From: an uncultured Dialister sp.
GTDB lineage: Bacteria > Bacillota > Negativicutes > Veillonellales > Dialisteraceae
DNA length: 49,392 bases
Assembly (NCBI RefSeq): GCF_900538805.1
Contig: NZ_UPZP01000005.1
Span: forward strand, 1-49,392
Direction: 5' to 3'
Shown here: positions 23,199 through 31,365 of the stretch, in pieces
How positions within the stretch are numbered: the first letter of the stretch is position 1
Layout of the letters: each line of letters begins with the position of its first letter
Translations under genes and position numbers: made by a program
The notes under the pieces: generated by a model
Told to the model about the DNA's origin: nothing
What the model saw: the letters and a program-made list of their open reading frames with translations, nothing else
Database searches by the model: none

Positions 23199-24093
23199 GG
23201 TGCCCTCCTTTCAGTTCCGGATGGAAATAGTCGGTCCATTTCCACCGGTTGTGGAGCCAGAACCATTCTTCCGGGTATTTTCGTATCCATCCTTCCAGCC
23301 GCACATTCACCTTGTCCGTAATGTTTTTGATGGCTTCTTTTTTCTTCAGCCCTTCGTCAGCGCAAATAGGCTCTCCGATAATAATTTCATAGTGCCAGGG
23401 CTTTGTTTCGTGAATGAAGGCGGTCATCACGGGAAGGCCGGTGAGGAGAGAAAAATGGGCAGGGCCTGTGGCGGTCAGTGTTTCCTGTCCAAGAAATGGG
23501 GACAGGATGCCTGTGTCGCCGGGGTCCTGGTCGCAGAGAAGACCTACGAAGTAGCCCTGTTTCAGACGGCGGAGCATGTCTCTTACACCTGTTTTGTATT
23601 CCACCTTCTGGCCGGGCATGGAGCGGTACTCGCAGAGGAAACGATCAAAATCCTTGTTTTTCTGCTGCATGGCCACAGAAAGGAGAGGATAGCCGTAAAG
23701 AGCAAGGGCCGCCCCTTCCACTTCCCAGTTGCCGCAGTGGGTGGCAGCCAGGATACAGCCTTTCCCCTCCTCCTTCAGGGCGTCCAGTTTTTCCTTTCCC
23801 CTGATGGTGACATAGTCACTGATATTGTCTTTATTAAGAAGGGGAAAACGGAACATGGAAATCCCCAGGGGGCCGAAGCGCAGCGATGAACTTTTGGCAA
23901 TCCGCTCCGCTTCCTTCCTGTCTTTCGTAATGCCGGCGCGGAGGATATTGTTCACTGCCAGTTTCTTTCTTTTAGGCGGAACGAAGGTCCAGAAAAAGGA
24001 GCCCAGACCCCTTCCCATGGCTTCAGCGCCGGAGGGGGACAGATGGCAGGCCGCCCAGCCCAGCATTTTCAGTAATCTGTATGTTGCACCCAT
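23179..24093 (-). CDS. lpxL: Lipid A biosynthesis acyltransferase (LpxL/HtrB family)
   Basis: A 304-residue lysophospholipid acyltransferase-superfamily protein of the LpxL/LpxM type. The catalytic HX4E motif is in ATHCGNWE (His119, Glu124), and the later block GLLCDQDPGDTG with PFLGQETLTATGPAHFS is typical of late lipid A acyltransferases. It adds a secondary acyl chain to a Kdo-lipid A precursor at the inner membrane. The ATG at 24093 has AGAGG seven bases upstream; a TTG six bases earlier would be too close. It follows lpxD by about 110 bases with a weak hairpin between them. Confidence 0.9.
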   Translation of the reverse strand: MGATYRLLKMLGWAACHLSPSGAEAMGRGLGSFFWTFVPPKRKKLAVNNILRAGITKDRKEAERIAKSSSLRFGPLGISMFRFPLLNKDNISDYVTIRGKEKLDALKEEGKGCILAATHCGNWEVEGAALALYGYPLLSVAMQQKNKDFDRFLCEYRSMPGQKVEYKTGVRDMLRRLKQGYFVGLLCDQDPGDTGILSPFLGQETLTATGPAHFSLLTGLPVMTAFIHETKPWHYEIIIGEPICADEGLKKKEAIKNITDKVNVRLEGWIRKYPEEWFWLHNRWKWTDYFHPELKGGHHEPAEN

Positions 24094-24103
24094 AACCAAA
24101 CCT

Positions 24104-24150
24104 CTAAATGAAAAAAGAAAGAGGGCCGGGTCTTCTTGTCATAAAGACCC
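24104..24150 (-). terminator. Weak terminator or attenuator between lpxD and lpxL
   Basis: On the minus strand GGGTCTT pairs with AAGACCC around a 9-base loop (24128-24150), followed after GGCCC by CTTTCTTTTTTC. The distance from stem to T tract makes it weak. Confidence 0.4.
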
Positions 24151-24202
24151 TGTCCCCCCTCCTGTAAATGAGTTGAATAACCACTTCATGTGAATAAACC
24201 GG

Positions 24203-25225
24203 TTATTTCTTTTCCGCTTCTTTCAGTTTCTTTTCCAGAAGACGGACTTTCTTCATCAGTTCCGGCAGATGGGAAATCATGACTTCTACCCTGCCCCACT
24301 GGGCGTGGGTGCGGGCAGGATATCCCATGTACACGCCCGGTTCCTTGATGTTTCCGATAACCCCTGTTTTGCCGCCAAGAATCACGTTGTCTGCAATCTT
24401 TACATGGCCGTTGATACCGGTCTGTCCTGCGAGAATGCAGTGGTTTCCGATGGTGGTGGATCCGGCTACGCCGGTCTGGGCGATAATGAAGCAGTCTTCC
24501 CCTACCTGCACATTATGTCCCAGGTGTACCAGGTTATCGATTTTCGTTCCCCGGCCTACCACGGTATCGTTCAAGGCACCGTTATCCACGGCAGTGCCGG
24601 CGCCCAGCTCGCAGTCATCGCCGATGACTGCCTTCCCCAGCTGGCGGATATGGTGATGATGACCCTTTTCATCTGTGGAGAAGCCAAAGCCCTGTCCCCC
24701 CACCACTGCATGGGCGCGGAGAACCACCCGGTCTCCGATCATTGTATTTTCATGAATGACGCATCCCGGATTAATTTCGCAGTCCTCACCTACCACCGCA
24801 TTCTTTCCCACGTAGGTATAGGGGAAAATCACGGTGCGGTCCCCGATCCGGGCGCCTTCATCGATAACAGCGTAGGGCATGATGCATACGTCTTTACCGA
24901 TAACCGCCTTATCACTTACCACGGCGGTAGGATGGATACCGGGGGTATAGCGGCTTTCAGGATGGAAGAGGTCCACCAGATCGCCGAAGGAACGCCTGCA
25001 GTCAGGCACCACGATGAGGTTTTTCGTGTAATGGGCGGGCAGTTCATCCACCAGGATGACTCCTGCCTTCATTTCTTCAATATGCTCTGCATAAATGCCG
25101 CGGGCAAAGGTAATATGGGAGGGACCTGCGCTTTCAGCGCTTCTTACATCATCGATTTCGACGGTGCTGTCCCCATAGAGCCTGCCGCCTACGATTTCTG
25201 CCAATTCACCTGCTGTTTTTTTCAT
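24203..25225 (-). CDS. lpxD: UDP-3-O-acylglucosamine N-acyltransferase
   Basis: A 340-residue LpxD: an N-terminal uridine-binding domain (MKKTAGELAEIVGGRLYGD) followed by a left-handed beta-helix of hexapeptide repeats (IGKDVCIMPYAVIDEGARIG and onward), and a C-terminal helix rich in Lys and Glu. The catalytic His lies in the HLGHNVQVGED segment near 240. It adds the second 3-hydroxyacyl chain in lipid A synthesis. The ATG at 25225 has GTGAGGA upstream; a GTG at 25237 is the only alternative. It starts eight bases after the OmpH-like lipoprotein gene, as in the skp-lpxD order of Proteobacteria. Confidence 0.97.
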   Translation of the reverse strand: MKKTAGELAEIVGGRLYGDSTVEIDDVRSAESAGPSHITFARGIYAEHIEEMKAGVILVDELPAHYTKNLIVVPDCRRSFGDLVDLFHPESRYTPGIHPTAVVSDKAVIGKDVCIMPYAVIDEGARIGDRTVIFPYTYVGKNAVVGEDCEINPGCVIHENTMIGDRVVLRAHAVVGGQGFGFSTDEKGHHHHIRQLGKAVIGDDCELGAGTAVDNGALNDTVVGRGTKIDNLVHLGHNVQVGEDCFIIAQTGVAGSTTIGNHCILAGQTGINGHVKIADNVILGGKTGVIGNIKEPGVYMGYPARTHAQWGRVEVMISHLPELMKKVRLLEKKLKEAEKK

Positions 25226-25233
25226 ATGTATCC

Positions 25234-25692
25234 TCACTTGGACTGGGAAGAAGCGGCTTTGGAAGCGCCTCCGTCAATTTTTGCCAGTACTTCGTCTGTA
25301 ATGTCCACAGCACCGGCGGGTACGGACATTTTATTCATAACAATGCCGATGTTCTTTTCCTTGGCAATAATGCCTGCCTGGGACTGGATCATGGATTCGA
25401 TCTGCTTCTGTTTGCTCTGGATGAAAATCATGCGCTCCTGCTGGGCGGACTGCACTTTTTTCTGCATGTCCTCGTCGGAAAGGCCCTTCTTGGAGTCCTC
25501 TGCCAGACGATTGCTGATTTCCTTGTCCTTATCGGTGATTTCCTGCTGGATTGCTTTAATCTTGGGGGACTGGTCTTCCAGTTTCTGGTAGTCCACCACT
25601 GCCACTTTATGCTCACTGCCGCAGCCGGTAATGACGGCGGCAAAGGCAATCATTCCTATGCAGGCCAGTTTTTTCAACGAAGCCTTATTCAT
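25234..25692 (-). CDS. OmpH/Skp-like periplasmic lipoprotein (short)
   Basis: A 152-residue OmpH-family protein with a lipobox (VITGC, Cys near 24). The mature part follows the family plan: VAVVDYQKLEDQSP strand, a long charged coiled-coil hairpin (about 40-115) and the closing IGIVMNKMSVPAGAVDITDEVLAKI. Skp proteins hold unfolded outer-membrane proteins in a trimeric cage of helical tentacles. The lipid anchor would tether this one to a membrane, unlike classic soluble Skp. GGAGG lies six bases before the ATG. It is the third of three consecutive OmpH-like genes, next to lpxD. Confidence 0.88.
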   Translation of the reverse strand: MNKASLKKLACIGMIAFAAVITGCGSEHKVAVVDYQKLEDQSPKIKAIQQEITDKDKEISNRLAEDSKKGLSDEDMQKKVQSAQQERMIFIQSKQKQIESMIQSQAGIIAKEKNIGIVMNKMSVPAGAVDITDEVLAKIDGGASKAASSQSK

Positions 25693-25706
25693 TCTGTTCC
25701 TCCTGC

Positions 25707-26657
25707 TTATTTCTGTATATTCACAATGCGGCCTGCCAGGTCGCCAGTTACATCATCTGCGCTGATATTGGCCTTGTACTTGGAGAATATCATGTCCAGA
25801 TTCTTCTCAGAAGCCAGCCTTGCCGCTTCCTGTTCAATATCCGCCATGATTTCCTTCTTCACAGCCGCCATCTGCTTCTGCTTATTATCAATGCGGGCCT
25901 GCCATTCATTATCCCATTCCGTGTGGTTTTCGGCAAAGCTTTCTTCTGTCTGGGAAATATCAGCCTTTCCTTCACTTTCAAGACGGTTCCTGATTTCGTC
26001 GGCGGTGGAAGCAGAATAGGCTTCCAGCTCGGACTGGGCCTTTGATTTAGCTTCCGCCATCTCTTTGACCTCATCTTCGCTCCACCCTGCGGTGTCCGCC
26101 TTTTCACGGGCCGTGCGAAGGTCCATGAGCTTGTGAAGTTCTTCCTTCACCTGCTCCTTTTCATCGCCGGTGACGCCAAGGACGGTGAGCTTCATCTGGA
26201 GATTGGCCATTTCCGCCCGTTCTTCAGGCGTCAGGGTTTCCAGGTTCATTGAACCTTTGGCGGCATGCTTTTTCTCGATGTCCCCATAGAGCTTCTTCAG
26301 CCCTTCATTGAGTTCATCCTCCCTGGCCTTCACCTTCGTTTTCAGCTCGTTTTCCGCTGCTGCCCGCCGGGCCGTATCAGCCAGGGCCGCATTGATTTTC
26401 TGCTGTTTGGAAGAAACCTCGATGAGTCTGTTCCGCTCTGTCTGGTACTGCTGCAGCATATGGTTATATTCAGTTTCCAGTTTGAAATACTCGCTGTATT
26501 TCGGGTGTGCCTTCACCAGTGTTTCCAGATCTGCCACGCCATAGTGCACTGCCGGCGGAGGGGGAGTTTCTTCCTTTTTCGTCCCGCAGCCGGAAAGCAC
26601 CAGGGATAGGGCAGCCATAACGGAAACAGCAGCAGAGAGAAACCTGCGGTGCATCAT
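25707..26657 (-). CDS. OmpH/Skp-like lipoprotein (long)
   Basis: A 316-residue lipoprotein with lipobox LVLSGC and a short Pro-rich spacer (PPPPA). The mature part opens with a GVADLETLVKAHPKYSEYF strand-helix as in OmpH, continues as an unusually long coiled-coil (about 60-270, rich in Glu, Lys, Gln) and ends with the OmpH-type NLDMIFSKYKANISADDVTGDLA. It is about twice the usual Skp length, so the tentacles would be longer or doubled. GGAGG precedes the ATG pair. It lies between the other two OmpH-like genes with gaps of 12-14 bases. Confidence 0.85.
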   Translation of the reverse strand: MMHRRFLSAAVSVMAALSLVLSGCGTKKEETPPPPAVHYGVADLETLVKAHPKYSEYFKLETEYNHMLQQYQTERNRLIEVSSKQQKINAALADTARRAAAENELKTKVKAREDELNEGLKKLYGDIEKKHAAKGSMNLETLTPEERAEMANLQMKLTVLGVTGDEKEQVKEELHKLMDLRTAREKADTAGWSEDEVKEMAEAKSKAQSELEAYSASTADEIRNRLESEGKADISQTEESFAENHTEWDNEWQARIDNKQKQMAAVKKEIMADIEQEAARLASEKNLDMIFSKYKANISADDVTGDLAGRIVNIQK

Positions 26658-26669
26658 CTCCGGCCTCCG

Positions 26670-27185
26670 TTATTTGCTCTGGGAGGCGGCGGAAGACTGG
26701 GACGCGGAGATGGATTTATTCAGTGCATCGGTCACTTCCTTGGTAATATCAGTGCCGCCATAAATGACAGCGGATTTATCTACCACCAGGGAAAGGCCCT
26801 TCTTGGAGGCTACAGACTTCACAGCGCCGGTTACCTGGTCTTCCATGTCCTTTTCAATGGCAGTCCGTTTCTGGTTGAACTGCTGCTGCATGTCGTTGAA
26901 CAGTTTTTCCTTGTCTGCATCGGACATACCGGCGGATTTAGCGTCGAAGTCCTTCTGCATTTCATCGGCGGTTTCCTTCATTTTCTGCTGGTAGTTCAAA
27001 GCCAGCTGGCCATTGGAGGAAATCACTTCTCTCTGGTCCACCACGCCGATGTCAGAGGTAGGAGCAGCGTTAGCCGTATCCCCCATGGATACTACAGCCA
27101 TTACTGCCACAGACGCAATAAATACACCTGCCAGGGCAAAGGAAAAAATCTTCACATTCTTCTTGTTTCCAAGAGTTGTCATCAT
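26670..27185 (-). CDS. OmpH/Skp-like periplasmic chaperone
   Basis: A 171-residue OmpH-family protein with an N-terminal hydrophobic segment (about 13-33) that is either an uncleaved anchor or a signal peptide with a site after ANA. The mature part has IGVVDQREVISSNGQ, a coiled-coil hairpin and GLSLVVDKSAVIYGGTDITKEVTDAL, the family closing motif. It is the only one of the three without a lipobox cysteine. AGGAG lies about ten bases before the first of two ATGs. It is the first OmpH-like gene after the outer-membrane protein gene at 27201. Confidence 0.9.
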   Translation of the reverse strand: MMTTLGNKKNVKIFSFALAGVFIASVAVMAVVSMGDTANAAPTSDIGVVDQREVISSNGQLALNYQQKMKETADEMQKDFDAKSAGMSDADKEKLFNDMQQQFNQKRTAIEKDMEDQVTGAVKSVASKKGLSLVVDKSAVIYGGTDITKEVTDALNKSISASQSSAASQSK

Positions 27186-27200
27186 AATAAATCCACTCCT

Positions 27201-28499
27201 TTATAAATTGGCAATGAGTCTCAGCCATTTGCCATCTTCATCATTATACACGTATTCCAGGGTAATGTAATTATGAATTTTGTAGGAAAATCCAAATTCA
27301 TTTTCCCTCTTCTTGAAATCCCTGTCGTAACGCAGGGAAAATTTATTTCCAATAGGCACATTGCCAAAGATATGGTTGGCGTTGTCCACGAAATCATACT
27401 TATAGCCCAGGTCCATGAAGGAGCCAAACTGATGGGAAAAGCCGCCATACACATTCCAGTCCATGGGGCCGGGATAGAAACGGGCTTCCCCAAACACAGT
27501 GCTGTGCCTCCCTATATAATGGCCCAGCATGCCTTCCACTGCCGTATTCTTGTCTCCGTCTCTGCCGGCATCCAGCCACACCTCCGTGCGGATGACCCAA
27601 TGGTCTGTCAGAGCGTTCACACGAAGCTCCGCCGTTTCACCGGAAATCAGGGTAGTATCAGTGGCGATACCGTACTTCTCTATGAAGGAATCCTTTTTCA
27701 GGATATCATTCATGTCAGAGGAAATTTTGCCGGAATGCCGGGTCACAAAGTCCACCGGAAGGCCGCGGAGGGCAGAAAGGGCTGTTTCCGTTTCTTCCGC
27801 CGCCCGAAGCATAAGAAGCCGGGGAATGGTGGTCTTTTCAAAGGTCAGTCTGCTGGAGCGGACGATTTTTCCCTGGGGAATGAGGTAAATTTTCACCTTC
27901 GTATTTTCCCCGGACTCCACTTCAAAGTTGGCCTGGAATTCCGGAAGAATCTGGGAAAGGAGGTCCCTTCCTGCAGACTGGGAAACACTTTCCGCCCAGC
28001 CCACTGAATCCACCGGAAGGCCGATGAGCAGGTTATCCATGAGCGCCGGCACATCCGCCGTATCTGCTGCCACGTAGCGGGCCGCCTCCGGCGTAAGGCC
28101 GCCGTAGTCGATTTCCGTATCCACATGACGGATAATCTGTCCCACCGGCTGGAGGGTCACATGAAGGGCCGTATCCCTGCCGTAGCTGACGGTAAGGTCC
28201 GACACCACATAACCGATGACCACCCGGTTGATAATATCCGCCAGCACCTTATTGTAGGCGCTGCTGTTCAGGGAAAAAAGGCTCTCTTCTTTTCCCACAA
28301 GCACCCTGTTTCCGATGGAGGAAATACTGGATATGACCCGTTTTTCCACCGCCGGCGGCAGGTCCCCTCCCACCGCAGACAGGGAAACATCCACCTTTTC
28401 AATAGGCGCTGCCTCTGCCGAAAAGGGAAGGAGAAAAGAAGAAACGAGCAGAAGAAATCCTGCCCGCATCATCTGTTTTTTCAGTAAGGAAGAAAACAT
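27201..28499 (-). CDS. Outer-membrane beta-barrel protein of unknown function
   Basis: A 432-residue exported protein (signal peptide ending FSAEA, mature part from about residue 32). The first 250 residues look like an alternating alpha/beta periplasmic part; the last 150 are a run of amphipathic beta strands with aromatic girdle residues (GEARFYPGPMDWNVYGGFSHQ, FMDLGYKYDF, FSLRYDRDF), as in an outer-membrane barrel of about eight strands. I do not recognise the family. The ATG at 28499 follows GGAGGAGG; a TTG at 28514 lies inside that site. It sits 17 bases after bamA and just before three OmpH-like genes, so a role in outer-membrane biogenesis is likely. Confidence 0.8.
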   Translation of the reverse strand: MFSSLLKKQMMRAGFLLLVSSFLLPFSAEAAPIEKVDVSLSAVGGDLPPAVEKRVISSISSIGNRVLVGKEESLFSLNSSAYNKVLADIINRVVIGYVVSDLTVSYGRDTALHVTLQPVGQIIRHVDTEIDYGGLTPEAARYVAADTADVPALMDNLLIGLPVDSVGWAESVSQSAGRDLLSQILPEFQANFEVESGENTKVKIYLIPQGKIVRSSRLTFEKTTIPRLLMLRAAEETETALSALRGLPVDFVTRHSGKISSDMNDILKKDSFIEKYGIATDTTLISGETAELRVNALTDHWVIRTEVWLDAGRDGDKNTAVEGMLGHYIGRHSTVFGEARFYPGPMDWNVYGGFSHQFGSFMDLGYKYDFVDNANHIFGNVPIGNKFSLRYDRDFKKRENEFGFSYKIHNYITLEYVYNDEDGKWLRLIANL

Positions 28500-28516
28500 A
28501 GTCCTCCTCCTCAAAA

Positions 28517-30532
28517 TCAGAACTGGGTACCGAAGCTGAAGTGGAATTTATTCTGGTCGCCGTGACCGTAGTCAAGGCGGATTGGTCCGATTGGTGTCTG
28601 GAGGCGGAGGCCTACGCCCACTGCCCAGTTGAGGGAGTCATCGTCATCGTACCAGGGAATCTTGCCGGAGTCCAGGCTCCAGGTGCTGCCCACATCGGTG
28701 AAGAGTACGCCCTGTACCTTCTTCGCAATGGGGAAGCGGTATTCCAGGGTGCCGGCGTACATTTTCTTACCTTTGAACTGGTCGTCTTCATAGCCGCGGA
28801 GGGTGTTGGAGCCACCCAGGCTGAAGAGGTTGCCGTAGGAAACGTCGCCGTCAATGTAACCAGCCATGAGGCGGAGAGCCAGGATATGGCTGCTGCCAAG
28901 GTTCTTGTAGAAACGGCCTTCGGCAGTGAACTTGTAGAAGTCATAGTCCCCGCCCAGGCCATGGCCGCCCCACTGGGCTGCAAAGGAAAGCCTGTGACCC
29001 TTGCTGGCATTGAAGTAGTTGTCGCGGTTATCGAATACATGGGTGAAGGTAAAGCTGTTGGTGGTACCGAAGTTATCCCAAATAGCTTTTTTCCAGGCAG
29101 CCTTCATTTCATCCCTAGACGTATAGCCATAAGAGCCAAAATCATTAAATTTATCTTCCGCATGACCCTGCCAGTCAAATCCGTCATGGTCATCGTAGGA
29201 TTCCTTGGAGGATTCGAAGTTGAAGTAGTTGGTCCGATATTCATCGGTTACATGGCCCCAGGTGAGGTTCCAGCCTTTTCTTCTCTTATCGTATTCGGCG
29301 ATTTCATGGCCCTTGGCATCGTAGTCATCGTATTCGTAAATACGGTTGAAAATGGATGCGCCCAGGGAGTCGCCGTTATCGTTAATCCATGGATGGGTGT
29401 AGGAAATGGTGTAGTTCTTGCCGTCCCCTGCGCCGCCGAATTCCCAGTGGAAGTTCACCTTGTCGCCGGTGCCGCGGAAGTTGGTATCACCCAGTTCCAC
29501 GATACCTACGGTGCCGTCGGAATCGGAGTAGCCGGCACCTACAGTGACGATACCGGTTTTCTGTTCAATCACATCGATTTCGATAATTACATTATGTTCA
29601 TTTTCCTTGCCCGGAAGAAGCTTCATGTTTACATCTTCGAAGTAGCCCAGGTTGTACAGTCTTTCCATGCTTCGGCTGGCCTGGAACTTGTTGAAGGGTT
29701 TGCCCTTCTTCAGCTTCAATTCGCGGGTAATAACCTTATCCCTTGTCTTATCATTGCCTACCAGAACGATGTCTTCCACCACACCTTCGGAAATATCCAC
29801 ATGGAGGGTGCCGTCGGAGGAAACATTCACGGAAGGAATGGAAACGAGCATGTAGCCCTGTTTCAGGTACAGGTCTTCAATCTGCTTCAGTTTCTGGTTC
29901 ACCAGGACGAAATTCAGCACGCTGTCCTGGGGGATATCCATAATGGATTTCAGGTAGTCGCTGGTGAATACGGTGTTTCCTGTGAAAGCTACGTCATGGA
30001 CGATAGGATTGGCTGCCAGCTGATAGGTAATGCCTACCCCTTCCGGAACCGGTGTGAAGGCAGGAGTAATCTGGGAGAATACGCCGGTGGAGCCCAGGGA
30101 AGCCACATCATTTCTGACCCCTTCTTCTGTGACCTGGGTGCCGGGCTTGCTCTGTACCAGAGGAGAAAGTTTTGTTTTGACCTCTTCCGGGATACCGGAG
30201 AAATCAACGGATGTAATGGTTTTCCCCACCTGCGCCTCAATGGCTTCATCGTCTGCCTTGGACAAGTAGAGGGATGCATCCCCTACGGCCACGGTCTGCT
30301 GAGACTGCTGGACTGCTACGGAAGATTCGGTTTTATTATCTGCCGTTTCATCAGTAATCTGTCCTGCGCCGCCTGCCTGCTGACCGGTTTTCACGTTAAT
30401 CATGGCGCTCTGGGTCATCCCGCCCTGGCTGCTGACTGCCATATCCGGTGCATCTGCAAAGGCAGTCCATCCGGAAAGGGACAGCAGAACAGCGGAAAGA
30501 AGCACGACTTTTCTGCTTTTAGATGTAATCAT
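28517..30532 (-). CDS. bamA: Outer-membrane protein assembly factor BamA
   Basis: A 671-residue Omp85 protein. A signal peptide is followed by a linker rich in Gln, Ser and Thr (about 30-85), three POTRA domains (about 88-320; for example ITSVDFSGIP, VHDVAFTGNTVF, VEDIVLVGNDKTRD) and a 16-strand barrel (about 325-671). GGSNTLRGYEDD is the conserved loop-6 motif, and the chain ends in the classic C-terminal aromatic FSFGTQF. It inserts beta-barrel proteins in the outer membrane. Three POTRA domains instead of the five of E. coli is a known variation among bacteria. GAGGAGG lies five bases before the ATG. Confidence 0.96.
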   Translation of the reverse strand: MITSKSRKVVLLSAVLLSLSGWTAFADAPDMAVSSQGGMTQSAMINVKTGQQAGGAGQITDETADNKTESSVAVQQSQQTVAVGDASLYLSKADDEAIEAQVGKTITSVDFSGIPEEVKTKLSPLVQSKPGTQVTEEGVRNDVASLGSTGVFSQITPAFTPVPEGVGITYQLAANPIVHDVAFTGNTVFTSDYLKSIMDIPQDSVLNFVLVNQKLKQIEDLYLKQGYMLVSIPSVNVSSDGTLHVDISEGVVEDIVLVGNDKTRDKVITRELKLKKGKPFNKFQASRSMERLYNLGYFEDVNMKLLPGKENEHNVIIEIDVIEQKTGIVTVGAGYSDSDGTVGIVELGDTNFRGTGDKVNFHWEFGGAGDGKNYTISYTHPWINDNGDSLGASIFNRIYEYDDYDAKGHEIAEYDKRRKGWNLTWGHVTDEYRTNYFNFESSKESYDDHDGFDWQGHAEDKFNDFGSYGYTSRDEMKAAWKKAIWDNFGTTNSFTFTHVFDNRDNYFNASKGHRLSFAAQWGGHGLGGDYDFYKFTAEGRFYKNLGSSHILALRLMAGYIDGDVSYGNLFSLGGSNTLRGYEDDQFKGKKMYAGTLEYRFPIAKKVQGVLFTDVGSTWSLDSGKIPWYDDDDSLNWAVGVGLRLQTPIGPIRLDYGHGDQNKFHFSFGTQF

Positions 30533-30575
30533 AAATTCCTCCTCAGTATTTGTAGAGTAGTAAGAGTTTTCTTAA

Positions 30576-30624
30576 TTTATATCAGAGGCCGAGCATCGTT
30601 TTCTTCTTTATGAAATCGATGCTG
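30576..30624 (-). promoter_or_regulatory. Possible bamA promoter and upstream hairpin
   Basis: AGCATCG pairs with CGATGCT (30593-30624) in the gap before bamA. On the minus strand it is followed by TGATATAAAT (-10-like TATAAA at 30576-30581 with TG). No -35 or T tract is present; the hairpin may process or pause the transcript. Confidence 0.35.
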
Positions 30625-30626
30625 TT

Positions 30627-31193
30627 TCAGGCCTGGCCCCTAAGGGCCCGACCCGCTTCTCCAACAACACTTTGAATTTCCTTATCCGAAAGGGCCGGTC
30701 TTGGCGCTGCCTGCGGAGCAGGCGTACTTCTCACAGCCGGTGCTTCCACTGGAGAAACAGGAGCGGCCTCTTCTACCGGAGCGCTGTAGGAAGGCACCGG
30801 TGCAGCTTTCACCGTTTCCGGGGAAATAGAAGCGGACAGGCTCTTATCCTCGCCTGCAGGAACGGTGATTTCCGTTTCCTCCTTTGCCTGAGCCGGTGAT
30901 TCATTAATCACAATCTGCACCGGGCTTCCCGGTTCTTCCGCTTTAGGCTCCATAAGGCTCCAGAAAGCATTCACACCAAGGAAAATGGCAAAGGCGGCAC
31001 CCATGGCAGCTCCCCGCATCATCCAGCGGCGGACTTTGGAATTTTTATGAGTTTCATTCAGGCGCTGCATCTCAGCCTGCGCCATGATGAGATTGATTTC
31101 TCCGGTAATTTCTTTATGGCTGCTGTAGGAATGTTCCGCTTTTTCAAGCCATTTCCTTACAGCCTGCACCCGTTTCAGTTTATCTCCTGACAT
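30627..31193 (-). CDS. Single-pass membrane protein, candidate anti-sigma factor
   Basis: A 188-residue protein with an N-terminal charged helical domain (1-55), one membrane segment (about 57-80, WMMRGAAMGAAFAIFLGVNAFW) and a periplasmic tail rich in Pro, Ala, Val and Glu (about 85-165) ending in a short conserved-looking helix (ALSDKEIQSVVGEAGRALRG). I recognise no domain. The topology, cytosolic helices joined by one segment to a periplasmic part, together with its place right after a sigma-70 gene, makes an anti-sigma factor plausible; a structural linker protein of the envelope is the alternative. GGAGG lies four bases before the ATG and can pair with an upstream CCCT. Confidence 0.7.
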   Translation of the reverse strand: MSGDKLKRVQAVRKWLEKAEHSYSSHKEITGEINLIMAQAEMQRLNETHKNSKVRRWMMRGAAMGAAFAIFLGVNAFWSLMEPKAEEPGSPVQIVINESPAQAKEETEITVPAGEDKSLSASISPETVKAAPVPSYSAPVEEAAPVSPVEAPAVRSTPAPQAAPRPALSDKEIQSVVGEAGRALRGQA

Positions 31194-31200
31194 AATACCT

Positions 31201-31231
31201 CCCTGTCAGGGAAACCGGGAATACGATTTCC
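31201..31231 (-). promoter_or_regulatory. Leader with alternative pairings over a ribosome binding site
   Basis: On the minus strand GGGGAAATCGTATTCCCGG is followed by TTTCCCTGACAGGGAGG. TTTCCC can pair either with the upstream GGGAAA or, as CCCT, with AGGG of the ribosome binding site of the gene at 31193. The two pairings exclude each other. Regulation is inferred only. Confidence 0.35.
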
Positions 31232-31336
31232 CCTTTAATCCATAATCAACAAAGGAGAAGTATAAAAGAACATCAGTAAATAATCATAAATCTGACTGTA
31301 TCGCCTTTTCTCTTAATCAATCGCTCATTTTCACCT

Positions 31337-31365
31337 ATATTACACTATTTTCTGTCATGAATCAA
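31337..31365 (-). promoter_or_regulatory. Candidate promoter inside the sigma gene end
   Basis: TTGATT (31360-31365), 17 bases, TAATAT (31337-31342) on the minus strand. It overlaps the stop codon of the sigma gene and could drive the membrane-protein gene and bamA. Confidence 0.35.

Noticed and set aside
28541..30613. A 690-codon open frame antisense to bamA, and similar long antisense frames opposite glnS (16786-18489) and tamB (31528-33732)
   Set aside because: They mirror the codon structure of strongly supported genes, lack family features and ribosome binding sites, and appear throughout this moderately GC-rich sequence.
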